A stretch of 64,000 bases of DNA, taken from Aeoliella mucimassa (GTDB lineage Bacteria > Planctomycetota > Planctomycetia > Pirellulales > Lacipirellulaceae). The DNA is taken from assembly GCF_007748035.1 (NCBI RefSeq), contig NZ_CP036278.1, positions 6,386,001 through 6,450,000 of the forward strand. Reading direction: 5' to 3'. The notes beneath the pieces were generated by a model. It was not told the DNA's origin, ran no database searches, and saw only the letters and a list, made by a program, of their open reading frames with translations. A program made the position numbers and the translations under genes. Positions within the stretch are counted from its first letter, which is position 1. Every line of letters starts with the position of its first letter. Below are positions 16,701 through 24,890 of the stretch, piece by piece.

Positions 16701-17039
16701 GCGAACCACCCCGCGATTGGACCTGCGTTTTAAGGCCGAATCGCACGATGTCAAACTTTGCCGCCTGGCCAAACCCTGCCCGGCGGCGAAGCCCTAGCAC
16801 TCGCGGTGCGTTGGCGGTTTGTGGCGAACGCAGCGAAGCAGCTGTCGCATTTCTTGGGGAACTCGCTTGCGATTCGTTTGCTCTGTGCTAACTGGCGTGT
16901 AGTGTTGTGTGTCGCCACGAGAGGCACAAACGACACCACGAACGACCTGCTAAAAAACTTCCTCTCGAGCGGCGGCCTGGCGGACCACGACGGCTTCGCC
17001 TGCCTACCTTTCTTCCTGCCTGCGAGATGGAACAGAACT
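16701..17039. other. Gene-free stretch upstream of small lipoprotein
   Basis: I see no gene. A GC-rich imperfect hairpin GCCGCC / GGCGGC lies around 16760-16790 without a T-run. An open frame runs through the region into the lipoprotein gene, but the upstream part looks unlike protein and has no ribosome-binding site. Confidence 0.5.
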
Positions 17040-17276
17040 ATGAACAAAATGCTTCGCCTTGGAGCCGTGCTAATGCTATTAGCCGGCAGTACGGGTTGCG
17101 GATGCCTGGGCATCCTTCGCCCACGTTCGCATGCGGTTGCCATGCCTGCAGTGAGTTGTACCCCCAGTTGCAATGTATGTTCGCCGTGCGACTCGTGTGG
17201 CTGCAATCCCTGTAGCTGCAACAACGGGGTCATCTACGGTGGCGAAATGATGGGTACGCCGACCATGGCCCAGTAG
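17040..17276 (+). CDS. Small Cys-rich lipoprotein
   Basis: 78 residues from the ATG at 17040. It has a short basic start, a hydrophobic core (LGAVLMLLAGSTG) and a lipobox ending at GSTGC (Cys20). The mature part is rich in Cys (CTPSCNVCSPCDSCGCNPCSC), a pattern that could bind metal or form disulphides, and ends in a polar tail. An in-frame extension upstream to 16758 exists but would bury the signal peptide, so I reject it. Transcription probably stops at the hairpin at 17368. No function is known. Confidence 0.65.
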   Translation: MNKMLRLGAVLMLLAGSTGCGCLGILRPRSHAVAMPAVSCTPSCNVCSPCDSCGCNPCSCNNGVIYGGEMMGTPTMAQ

Positions 17277-17367
17277 TTTTCTTGAGACAACAACGCTGAA
17301 TAGGCGAACGCCCATTCTGCCGGCCCTGGGAGTGGTGCCCCTTGAGCTGTGCGGGTGTCGCCAGGTA

Positions 17368-17420
17368 AGACGCCGACCGGTCCCTTCCCCCCTTCCAGTG
17401 GACCGGTTGGCGTCTTTTTC
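17368..17420 (+). terminator. Rho-independent terminator after small lipoprotein
   Basis: A long stem has left arm 17368-17383 and right arm 17400-17415 (AGACGCC pairing with GGCGTCT, and ACCGGTCC with GGACCGGT, around one mismatch). It has a C/T-rich loop and is followed by TTTTTCT. Confidence 0.85.
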
Positions 17421-17627
17421 TATGCGCTGGTAACACTTGTCTGCTGAGCAGCTCAAAGCGGCCTGAGAGCTCCTATTTCCGGAGAATTGCATGTGTACCA
17501 CAGAAAAATCCGCCGCCACTTCAGAACATGGGTGGGCAACTTGCACTAGAATAGCAGAGTAGCCTAGGCTAGCTCGCTGGCCTGATGTTTCACGATACTC
17601 CGCAGCGAACAACCCACCACTGGTCCC

Positions 17628-19049
17628 ATGGACATCGATCCTCAACTGCTTCGCGATTCGCATATTCGTACCTCCGCGCTGGTGGTGCTCACGTTTATCG
17701 CCATGGCCGCGGCCATGTACTTTCTCCGCCCGGTGCTGATGCCATTTGTGCTCGCGCTGTTCATCGCCAGCGGGTTGGCTCCTGTGCTCAACGGGGTGCA
17801 GAAGCTGTTTGGGTCGACCCGCCCGATGACGATCTTCATTACCGCGCTGATTAGCATCACCGTAACCGTCGCCCTCTGCGTGGTGATCTGGGTCTCGGTG
17901 CTGGGACTGATCGACCAGCAAGGTCAGTACCGAGCCGGGTTCAACGAAATGCTCGGGCACATCAGCGACAAGATCGAGGAGTTCTACCCGGCCGAAACCT
18001 CGCAATCGGCCCCCGGTACGATACCAACAACAAAACCCGCGCCCGCCGAAACAGCAGCGGCCGAGGCAGCAGCGACTCCTCTCGTGGAAACCGAACCAGA
18101 GGAGCCAGAAGTTACGGAGCCAACCGTAACCGATCCGGTGGAAACAGAAGATGCCGAGAAGGAGGAACCGGGAGCAGCAAAACCATCCGAAACCGAACAG
18201 GAGGAGACCGAAGAGACTCCACCACCTAAGCAAGACAAAGAGTCGCCGAGCGAGGATCTCTCAGAAGACGACCTGGAACAAATTGCGAAGTATTCCAACA
18301 AGGGGCGACTGGCTCCATTGAATACGTTCATTGGCAATCGCATCGAGGTAATCGTTCGACTGGTCGCCAACGAACTGATCGTGGTGTTCTCCAGTGGTCT
18401 GCTGGTGATGATCTTCTTGTTCTTCCTGCTGCTGGGAGGAAGCAACGTAACGCTTCCTGAGGAGAACATCTGGCGCGACGTCGATGGTCATGTCCGGCAG
18501 TATATCGTTACCAAGTCGCTCATTTCGCTCGTCACCGGAGCAGTGTTTGGGTTGGTGCTCTGGCTGTTCGGCGTGCCGCTGGCGTTCGTGCTCGGCATCC
18601 TGGCATTCCTGCTTAACTTCATCCCTAACCTGGGACCGATCATCGCTTCGTTGTTGCCGCTGCCGCTGATTTGGGTGGTGATGGAAAGCACCTGGGCGTA
18701 CGAGGCCGCGGTCGAAGCTGGGCAGACCCCCACCGGCGAGAACCCCGGCATGTCGATGACCAAAGGCATTATCGCCCTCGCTCTGGTGAGCATCGTGCAG
18801 TTCACCAGCGGCAACGTGGTGGAGCCTAAAATCATGGGCGATCAGTTCCGCCTGCACCCGATTGCGATCCTGCTGTCGCTGATGTTCTGGTACATGATCT
18901 GGGGCCTGGTCGGCGCGTTCCTCGCGGTACCGATTACCTCGGCTTTGAAGATTGTGTTCGCCGAACTCGAAGGAACCCGCCCGGTGGCCGACCTGCTGGA
19001 AGGCAACCTGTCGATCCTGGCAAAGCGCGACACGCCGCAGCAAGCGTAA
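17628..19049 (+). CDS. AI-2E family transporter (PerM-like) with acidic insert
   Basis: 473 residues with about seven to eight membrane helices: two early (about 15-50), one at about 70-95, then a cluster from about 245 to the end. The family motif region is visible in the C-terminal half (GVPLAFVLGILAFLLNFIPN, continuing to LGPIIASLLPLPLIW). Between helices three and four, residues of roughly 120-225 are a low-complexity acidic Glu/Thr/Pro-rich stretch. This is much longer than the usual amphipathic loop, which normally lies between the third and fourth helices. AI-2E family members export small molecules or ions. The specific substrate is not indicated here. Confidence 0.88.
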   Translation: MDIDPQLLRDSHIRTSALVVLTFIAMAAAMYFLRPVLMPFVLALFIASGLAPVLNGVQKLFGSTRPMTIFITALISITVTVALCVVIWVSVLGLIDQQGQYRAGFNEMLGHISDKIEEFYPAETSQSAPGTIPTTKPAPAETAAAEAAATPLVETEPEEPEVTEPTVTDPVETEDAEKEEPGAAKPSETEQEETEETPPPKQDKESPSEDLSEDDLEQIAKYSNKGRLAPLNTFIGNRIEVIVRLVANELIVVFSSGLLVMIFLFFLLLGGSNVTLPEENIWRDVDGHVRQYIVTKSLISLVTGAVFGLVLWLFGVPLAFVLGILAFLLNFIPNLGPIIASLLPLPLIWVVMESTWAYEAAVEAGQTPTGENPGMSMTKGIIALALVSIVQFTSGNVVEPKIMGDQFRLHPIAILLSLMFWYMIWGLVGAFLAVPITSALKIVFAELEGTRPVADLLEGNLSILAKRDTPQQA

Positions 19050-19069
19050 GCAAGTTGCGAGGGGCGAGC

Positions 19070-20104
19070 TTACTTCTGCTCGGTTTGGTAGTCGTCGCAG
19101 GCGAGTCCCGCAGCGCCGATGTAACCAGCATCGCCCCCTAAGCGGGCGAAGTCGATGGCAATCGTATCTTTGAGATTCTCGAAAATCCGCTTACGAGTCT
19201 GCGTGCGAACCTCTTCGAGGAACCGCTCGCCGAGCGCGTTGCCGGCGCCGCCGAAGGTCATGGCCCCGCCGATCACGACACTCTCGGGATCAACCGTGTG
19301 GATGACACTCGCCATGCCGATGGCCAGCATCTTGGCGGTTTCCATGATGATCGACGTGGCTAGCTCGTCGCCCGCCTCGGCCGCTTCGGCGATGGCCAGC
19401 GGGGTTAGATCGTCCCCCTCGAGCTTCGCCAGCGACGTGTTGCCGTCCGATTGGGCGATGGCGGTCCGCGTGCGGGCGAGCACTCCGTAGGCACCGCAGT
19501 AGCCTTCGAGCGTGCCGCGGAGGTTGCATGTGTTGTTCGGGGCGTCGTCGCGACAGTCGATCACGATGTGCCCGACTTCGCCACCGGCACCGTGCGAGCC
19601 GACCAGCAGTCGGCCGTCGACGATGATGCCGCCGCCGACTCCGGTGCCGAGCGTGAAGAGCACCATGTTGCGAACTTCCGCGCCGGCTCCGGTCCAGAAC
19701 TCACCAAACGAAGCCGCGTTGGCGTCGTTCGCAAACGTAACCGGCACCCCGCACGCTTGGCTGAACAAGTCGCGAACCGGCGAAAAGTGCCAGGCCCTCA
19801 GGTTGCCTGGTTGCAGCAGCAAGCCTGCGGGGATGTCCATCGGCCCGGGAGTCGCCAGTCCGGCGCGAACCACATCGGTGGGCTTGCCTCCGACGGCATC
19901 GATCAACGACGCGAGCGACTCGGCGCTTCGCTCCGCGGCCCGCTGGGGTCCTTCTTCCTGCCGGGTCTCGATCTTGGTGAACGCGATGCGCTCGCCGGTC
20001 GAGTCGACGATGCCGATCTTGATATTGGTTCCACCAACATCGATGCCAGCGAACAGTGGTAATTTTGCCTGGTCGAGGGGAAGAAAGGTTTCGATCTCAG
20101 CCAT
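19070..20104 (-). CDS. ROK-family sugar kinase (glucokinase-like)
   Basis: 344 residues. The phosphate-binding DVGGTNIKIG lies at about 22-31. The catalytic region FANDANAASFGEF (about 122-134) contains the ROK Asp, and LGTGVGGGIIVDGRL follows. The zinc-binding CxCGxxGCxE motif of ROK proteins is degenerate here: CNLRGTLEGYCG keeps only the first cysteine of the motif, with another Cys further on. Some active glucokinases vary in this motif, so the enzyme may still function, probably phosphorylating glucose or a related hexose with ATP. It is cytoplasmic. It is convergent with the AI-2E gene, with a 20-base gap between stops. Confidence 0.85.
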   Translation of the reverse strand: MAEIETFLPLDQAKLPLFAGIDVGGTNIKIGIVDSTGERIAFTKIETRQEEGPQRAAERSAESLASLIDAVGGKPTDVVRAGLATPGPMDIPAGLLLQPGNLRAWHFSPVRDLFSQACGVPVTFANDANAASFGEFWTGAGAEVRNMVLFTLGTGVGGGIIVDGRLLVGSHGAGGEVGHIVIDCRDDAPNNTCNLRGTLEGYCGAYGVLARTRTAIAQSDGNTSLAKLEGDDLTPLAIAEAAEAGDELATSIIMETAKMLAIGMASVIHTVDPESVVIGGAMTFGGAGNALGERFLEEVRTQTRKRIFENLKDTIAIDFARLGGDAGYIGAAGLACDDYQTEQK

Positions 20105-20431
20105 CGCGGTCTCGCTTCAGCGTGCTTGCTTCACCGGGGAAATGGTGACTCGGAAAGGGGGGAACAACGCCCCCAGGGGTGCTTCGCACCGCTCGCAGGG
20201 GCCCAAGGGTAGGGGGCAGGTGCACCCGTTGTAACCCATCGACGCGACCATGCGGAGGGGTCCCACACGCTTGTCGGCGGTGGATTCGTCTGGCAACTGG
20301 TCTTATTGGGGGAACATCGTGGCCGCACGTTACAAAGCGACTAACGGGTCCAGATTACCAAACAAGCGGATCGCACGCGATCGCTCTTCGACAATCAACA
20401 GCTTGCGAATCGATTTCTGCAATCGATTTAG
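20105..20431. other. Gene-free stretch between ROK kinase and PQQ protein
   Basis: No convincing coding frame or strong hairpin was seen. It presumably holds the promoter of the ROK gene and the 3' end of the PQQ protein transcript. Confidence 0.45.
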
Positions 20432-21667
20432 TTATTCGCCAAACAGGAACAGTTTGCCGCGGGTGCGAACCAGCAGCTTTCCATCCACCGGCACCGGCGT
20501 TGCGACCGACTCGTCGCCCAGGTCGTTCTCGGCCAGCAACTCGTACTGGTCGGCCGCGACGACGAACAAGGTACCATCACCACGCAGGCAGTAGAGATTG
20601 CCGCCGGCCAGCAGTGGGGAGCTATAGAACTTGTCGCGGCTGCGCGGCAATCGCTCTTCCCACAGTACGTCGCCGGTCGCGAGGGCCAGGCAGGTGAGCT
20701 GACCGCCATCTTCGAGCACATAGACTTTGCCATCGTGCACCACCGGCGAAGGCACATCGGTTCCGATTCCCTTCTTGAGCCAGCGACGCTCGCCGGCTGA
20801 GTCTTCGGAGCCGAGTGGTTCGCAAGCCAGGTACTCCGCACGACCAAACGGAATGATGGCCACCCCATCGGCGATGGTCTGCGAAGCGATGACGCGCCAC
20901 ATGCCTTTGTCTTGCGGGTTGAACCCGTCGCGCTGCCAGAGCAGCTTGCCCGTCTCGGCGCTGTGCCCGGTCAGATGATCGGCACCGAAGGTGACGATTG
21001 TTTCCTGACCATCAACATCGAGCACAGTCGGCGTGGTGTAGGCCTGATCCGATTCGCTCGGGCGTTCGTACTGGCGGCGCACCTTCCAGACTTCGTCGCC
21101 GGTCTCGAGGTCCAAGGTCACCAAGTAGCTATCCCCCTCCTGCATCACCGCGATGCAGACGCCGGCCGAGGTGAGCACCGGCGAGGTACCAAGGTCCCAC
21201 CATAAGGTGTCGGCCCCGTATTTGTCCTGCAAGTTCAGCGACCACTTCTTTTCTCCCTCGGTCGTGAGGCAGGCGACTTCGCCGCTCTTGAAGTAGCAGA
21301 CCACGAGCTTGCCATCGGTCACCGGCGACGAGTTGCTGCCAGTCGCCGCGCGGTTCTTGCCGCCGCGGGCTTCGCCGAGCGTCACGCGCCAACGCTCGGT
21401 GCCTTGCAGGTCGTAGCTCGCGATGACATCGTGCTCTTCTTGGTCGAGCGTGACGTAGATATTGCCATCGGACAGGATCGGGGTCGATGCTCCTTCGCCA
21501 CCGAGGTCGACTTGCCACAGGCAGTTCTTCTCGGGCGAGAACTCTACCGGGTAATCGCCAGAGGGAGCCACCACGTTGGCGCTCGGGCCTCGCCATTGCG
21601 GCCACTGCGCCCGGGCGTTAGACGCACAAACAACTAACGTAATGGCAAGCAAGGCTCGAACTGGCAT
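20432..21667 (-). CDS. Secreted PQQ-like beta-propeller protein (BamB-like)
   Basis: 411 residues with a signal peptide ending near ASNARA-Q (about residue 20). It has repeated PQQ-type blades: QWRGPSANVVAPSGD, LSDGNIYVTLDQEEH, WKVRRQYERPSESDQAY, and others with the [VI]YALDxxTGExLW-like pattern such as GHSAETGKLLWQRDG. This family is abundant in planctomycetes and is often named outer-membrane assembly factor BamB-like. It has no evident dehydrogenase active site and is probably a periplasmic scaffold. It is transcribed towards the ROK gene and separated from it by about 330 bases, in which I see no gene. Confidence 0.85.
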   Translation of the reverse strand: MPVRALLAITLVVCASNARAQWPQWRGPSANVVAPSGDYPVEFSPEKNCLWQVDLGGEGASTPILSDGNIYVTLDQEEHDVIASYDLQGTERWRVTLGEARGGKNRAATGSNSSPVTDGKLVVCYFKSGEVACLTTEGEKKWSLNLQDKYGADTLWWDLGTSPVLTSAGVCIAVMQEGDSYLVTLDLETGDEVWKVRRQYERPSESDQAYTTPTVLDVDGQETIVTFGADHLTGHSAETGKLLWQRDGFNPQDKGMWRVIASQTIADGVAIIPFGRAEYLACEPLGSEDSAGERRWLKKGIGTDVPSPVVHDGKVYVLEDGGQLTCLALATGDVLWEERLPRSRDKFYSSPLLAGGNLYCLRGDGTLFVVAADQYELLAENDLGDESVATPVPVDGKLLVRTRGKLFLFGE

Positions 21668-21688
21668 ACGTAAGACTCCTCAAGGTAG

Positions 21689-22060
21689 TTATGGTTCTAG
21701 CACCGCGCGAACGCGCTCGACCGTATCGGCCGCGTCCAATTCTAACTTACCGAAGCCCTGGATGGCACCAATTGCCTGGGCCGCCTGCTGATGTTCAGGA
21801 AAATTCGTAATCAGCATCACCGGAATCTCCCCCAACTCAGGGGTCGATTTGATTTGCTTGATCACGTCGATGCCATCGGAATAGTCGATATCGAGCTTAC
21901 GATTCACCACCACCAGATCGAAGGGGTGCTGCTTGAGCTTCGCCAGGGCGTCGTCCGCCCGATCGGCTTGCGAGACCTCGCAGTCGAAGTGTTTGGTGAA
22001 GAATCGCTTGAGGGCGCCGTGGTCGGGCCCGCAGTTGCCAACGTCGAGAATCTGTTTCAT
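21689..22060 (-). CDS. Receiver-like (pseudo-receiver) single-domain protein
   Basis: 123 residues from the ATG at 22060; an ATG two codons earlier is also possible. A longer frame starting inside the IS element at 22177 is rejected. It has the alternating pattern of a CheY-type receiver: KQILDVGNCG, FDLVVVNRKLDIDYSDGIDV, IPVMLITNFPE and a conserved Lys in GFGKLE. The phospho-acceptor Asp at the end of strand three is Asn53 (VVVN), and the N-terminal acidic pair is reduced (Asp6, Asn9). It is therefore probably not phosphorylated in the usual way. No kinase gene is adjacent. An IS element is inserted about 100 bases upstream of its start and may alter its expression. Confidence 0.75.
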   Translation of the reverse strand: MKQILDVGNCGPDHGALKRFFTKHFDCEVSQADRADDALAKLKQHPFDLVVVNRKLDIDYSDGIDVIKQIKSTPELGEIPVMLITNFPEHQQAAQAIGAIQGFGKLELDAADTVERVRAVLEP

Positions 22061-22163
22061 AGCCATATCGTAGAGTAGGGGAATGTCGCCGGATGGGGTG
22101 GCTGGCACGGCCCATCGACCATCGGTGCGGTGCTTCAGTAAGGCACCTAATAACGGAACACTA

Positions 22164-23011
22164 GGTCGTGTTGACATTTATGTAGCGTAGATTTTGTCGA
22201 AATGGTATCACGGTGTCGTCCCCTACTTGCTCATGGAGGAGCGAATAGATGCGACGGCACGAACTGACAGACGAACAATGGTTGAAGATTCGAGGCCATT
22301 TGCCTGGCAAATCCGGCGATCCCGGTCGAACCGCGGCGAGCAATCGTCGGTTCGTGAACGCGGTGTTGTGGATCGCCCGCACAGGCGCGCCGTGGCGCGA
22401 TCTTCCCACTCGCTTTGGCCCTTGGAATTCGGTATTTCAGCGTTTCAATCGATGGTGCAAGCGTGGCGTCTGGCGGCAAGTCTTGGAGACTCTGGGCGAA
22501 GAGCCCGACTTGGAGCACTTGCTACTCGACTCGACAACGGTCCGAGCCCATCAACACGCAGCGGGCGTAAAAGGGGGCTCGGTGGCGAAGCCATGGGCCG
22601 CTCGCGCGGAGGTTGGGGAACGAAAGTCCACGCCGCGGTAACGGGCGATGGCCGCCCGGTTCGTCTGACTTTGACGGGTGGCAACCGACACGACATGCAC
22701 CAAGCAGAAACGCTGCTGGAAGGACTAACTCCCGAATACGTCGTCGCCGACAAAGGGTATGATTGCCATTGGTTTCGCGATCAGATTCGTCGCCAAGGCG
22801 CGAAGCCGGTGATTCCGACTCGCCGTGGGTTTCGACAGAAAAGGTACGATCGCACACGCTATAAACTCCGAAATGTCGTGGAGCGGTTCTTCAACCGGTT
22901 AAAACACTACCGTAGGGTCGCTACACGATACGATAAAACTGATCGAAACTACGATGGATTCCTCTGCCTGGCGTCACTCATGATCAGCTTGGCATGAATG
23001 TCAACACGACC
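22164..23011 (+). mobile_element. IS5-family (IS427-type) insertion sequence, intact
   Basis: The element is 848 bp with perfect terminal inverted repeats: GGTCGTGTTGACATT from 22164 and its complement ending at 23011. The repeats are 15 bp, or 16 if the flanking A/T is counted. It is flanked by a TA duplication (22162-22163 and 23012-23013). It carries one transposase read in two overlapping frames. The exact ends and target duplication indicate a recent insertion. It lies between the pseudo-receiver gene and a PQQ-protein gene and appears to interrupt no coding region. Confidence 0.92.
22249..22997 (+). CDS. IS5-family DDE transposase, -1 frameshift fusion of two frames
   Basis: Frame one (22249-22641) encodes the N-terminal part with LTDEQWLKIRGHLP, RTGAPWRDLPTRFGPWNSVF and the first catalytic region LLLDSTTVRAHQHAAGVKGG. 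Frame two, shifted by -1, continues with LGGEAMGRSRGGWGTKVHA, the second Asp region YVVADKGYD, and NVVERFFNRLKHYRRVATRY with the catalytic Glu. The shift must occur at the AAAAGGGGG run near 22569-22577. Such programmed frameshifting is well known for the IS427 group. Without it the frame-one product ends at 130 residues and could act as a regulator. Confidence 0.9.
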
Positions 23012-23125
23012 TAATCTTCGCGAGCCTGCCAAGCGAGGTTGGCTACGACTCGCGTCGATTAGTGTTCGTGAAAACTTCGTCAGGGTACGCTAGGCAGTCG
23101 CCTGCCAGTTGGCGAGCGGGTGAGC

Positions 23126-24820
23126 CTAGTTGGCGGGCTCTGCTCCTTGCTCAATGGCGAACAAGTGGGTGCGGTTGGCGATGTACAAAATGTTGCCAGC
23201 CACGATCGGCGTGGAGTACACGCTGTTGCCCATTTCGATTTCGCCGTAGTAAGGCAGCATCTCACCACCGTCGTCGACCATGGCGACGTTCGGATCGGCC
23301 GAGTGACGGAAGATAGCAACTTGGCCATCTTCGTCGCCGATGTAAACCTTGCCATCGACCACCAACGGCGTGCCCCAGCACTGGGCCAGCATGTCGTAGC
23401 TCCAGTTGAGCTTGCCGGTCTTCGCGTCCAGGCAGTGGAACAATCCACTGAAGTCGGCGATGTACAGAATGCCGTCTTTGATGGTCACGGTACCGCAACT
23501 ACGGTGCATGGTTTCTTCGTAGGCAATGTCGCCATCGCCATCGGCGTCCTGCTCGCTGTAGTGCCAGACCGCAGCCGAGTTCGGATTCGGACGCACGAAG
23601 TCTCCTTCGTCGGGATCCACCGCCTTGATCCGCTTGTGCGAGATCGGCTCGCTGGGATTCGACGAGTTGAAAGCCAGTTCGGGGCTCACGTCGCCACGGC
23701 CATTGGGATCGATGCACCACAGGTGACCAATGCCTTCTTGATGCTCAGGATCCTGTCCCACGGCCACGTAAACGAGCCCGTCGTACACCACGGGGGTCGC
23801 GATAATGTTGTTACGCGTGCCGCGGCCGCCGAGAATCCACTCCGACTCCTTGGGATTCGCGTCGAACTTCCACAGCAGCTTGCTGTTGCCATTGCCATCG
23901 CCGGCAGGATCGAACGCGTAGACCCAACCGTCGCCACCGCCGAAGATCACCATTGCCTGGCCATTGATCTCCGCAAAAGTGGGGCTCGACCATTGCCCGT
24001 GCAGAATGTTCAGCCCTGGCGAGCTATCGCTCCAGAGTACTTTGCCGGTGTTCTTGTCGACCGCCATGAAGCTGGGGGCTTCGGGAGCGGGCAGGTTGAT
24101 GTGCGACTCGTCGAGGCCGTTCGAGGTGTTAACGAACAGGATGTCGCCTACGCCGGTGATGGAGCAACTGCACATGTTGTGCTGGCTCACGTAGTACGGC
24201 TCGGCCATGAAGTTCAGCACCCATACCACGTCGGCTTCGTCTTTGCTTTGGACGGGCTCGTCCTGGTAGGGACCATCGTTCTCGCCGTCGTAGAAGCCTT
24301 CGGTATCGACGCAACGCACTTCGCCACGGCTGGTGACGAACCACAAACGGTTACCTTCGACGTAGGGAGCACAGCAGATGCCTTGCTCGGGCCAGTCGTG
24401 CACGCGACCGGTCTTGAGCTTCTCGCTGGAGTGCTGCCAGCGGAACTCACCGGTTTCGCGATCGAACGCGAGCAGCACGCCGAGGTCGACACTGGTGGGA
24501 TAGCGCTCGAGCCAGCCACCGTTGTTGTTGGTACCAACGTACACTTTATCGCCAGCGACGACGGGGTTGCCATAGCTCTGCGAACCGAGCCGCGCGACCC
24601 ACTTGATGTTCTTCGCTTCGGTCGAGTCCCACTCGCCGGTTTCGGGATCGAAGTCGCCGACTTCCCACTCGGTGGGGATGTTATTGCCGACCGGGGTGTT
24701 GTTGCGCATCGAGTCGCCACCCCATTGCGCCCAGTCCTGAGTGATGTCCTCAGCCAGGGCGAAAGAACTGCATGCAGCAAACACCGCCACGATGCATAAG
24801 CTGGTTCGTGAATTGGTCAT
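23126..24820 (-). CDS. Secreted PQQ-like beta-propeller protein
   Basis: 564 residues from the ATG at 24820, which opens a signal peptide (SLCIVAVFAACSSFALA). The mature protein begins DWAQWGGDSMRNNTPVGNN, a typical start of planctomycete PQQ-domain proteins. It repeats blades such as NPVVAGDKVYVGTNNNGGWL, LLAFDRETGEFRWQHSS, FMAVDKNTGKVLWSDSS and LDAKTGKLNWSYDM. Several Asp-rich calcium-like loops are present (DADGDGDIAY). It shares strand and type with the next upstream gene (24891-27269), only 70 bases away. The pair is probably co-transcribed and acts in the periplasm. Confidence 0.85.
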   Translation of the reverse strand: MTNSRTSLCIVAVFAACSSFALAEDITQDWAQWGGDSMRNNTPVGNNIPTEWEVGDFDPETGEWDSTEAKNIKWVARLGSQSYGNPVVAGDKVYVGTNNNGGWLERYPTSVDLGVLLAFDRETGEFRWQHSSEKLKTGRVHDWPEQGICCAPYVEGNRLWFVTSRGEVRCVDTEGFYDGENDGPYQDEPVQSKDEADVVWVLNFMAEPYYVSQHNMCSCSITGVGDILFVNTSNGLDESHINLPAPEAPSFMAVDKNTGKVLWSDSSPGLNILHGQWSSPTFAEINGQAMVIFGGGDGWVYAFDPAGDGNGNSKLLWKFDANPKESEWILGGRGTRNNIIATPVVYDGLVYVAVGQDPEHQEGIGHLWCIDPNGRGDVSPELAFNSSNPSEPISHKRIKAVDPDEGDFVRPNPNSAAVWHYSEQDADGDGDIAYEETMHRSCGTVTIKDGILYIADFSGLFHCLDAKTGKLNWSYDMLAQCWGTPLVVDGKVYIGDEDGQVAIFRHSADPNVAMVDDGGEMLPYYGEIEMGNSVYSTPIVAGNILYIANRTHLFAIEQGAEPAN

Positions 24821-24890
24821 GAAATTAAGCCTTGGTAAAACGCGAGTATGATTGTGGTCGGCATCGCTCAAGTGTCGAGCGAACCGGTGG

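Noticed and set aside
15267-16772. 501-residue antisense frame opposite the coiled-coil/nuclease-like gene
   Set aside because: His/Arg/Val-rich shadow frame of the kind produced by GC-rich codons; the sense gene has a good ribosome-binding site and recognisable motifs.
23120-24799. 559-residue plus-strand frame opposite a PQQ protein
   Set aside because: Antisense mirror of repeated propeller blades; the minus strand has signal peptide and family motifs.
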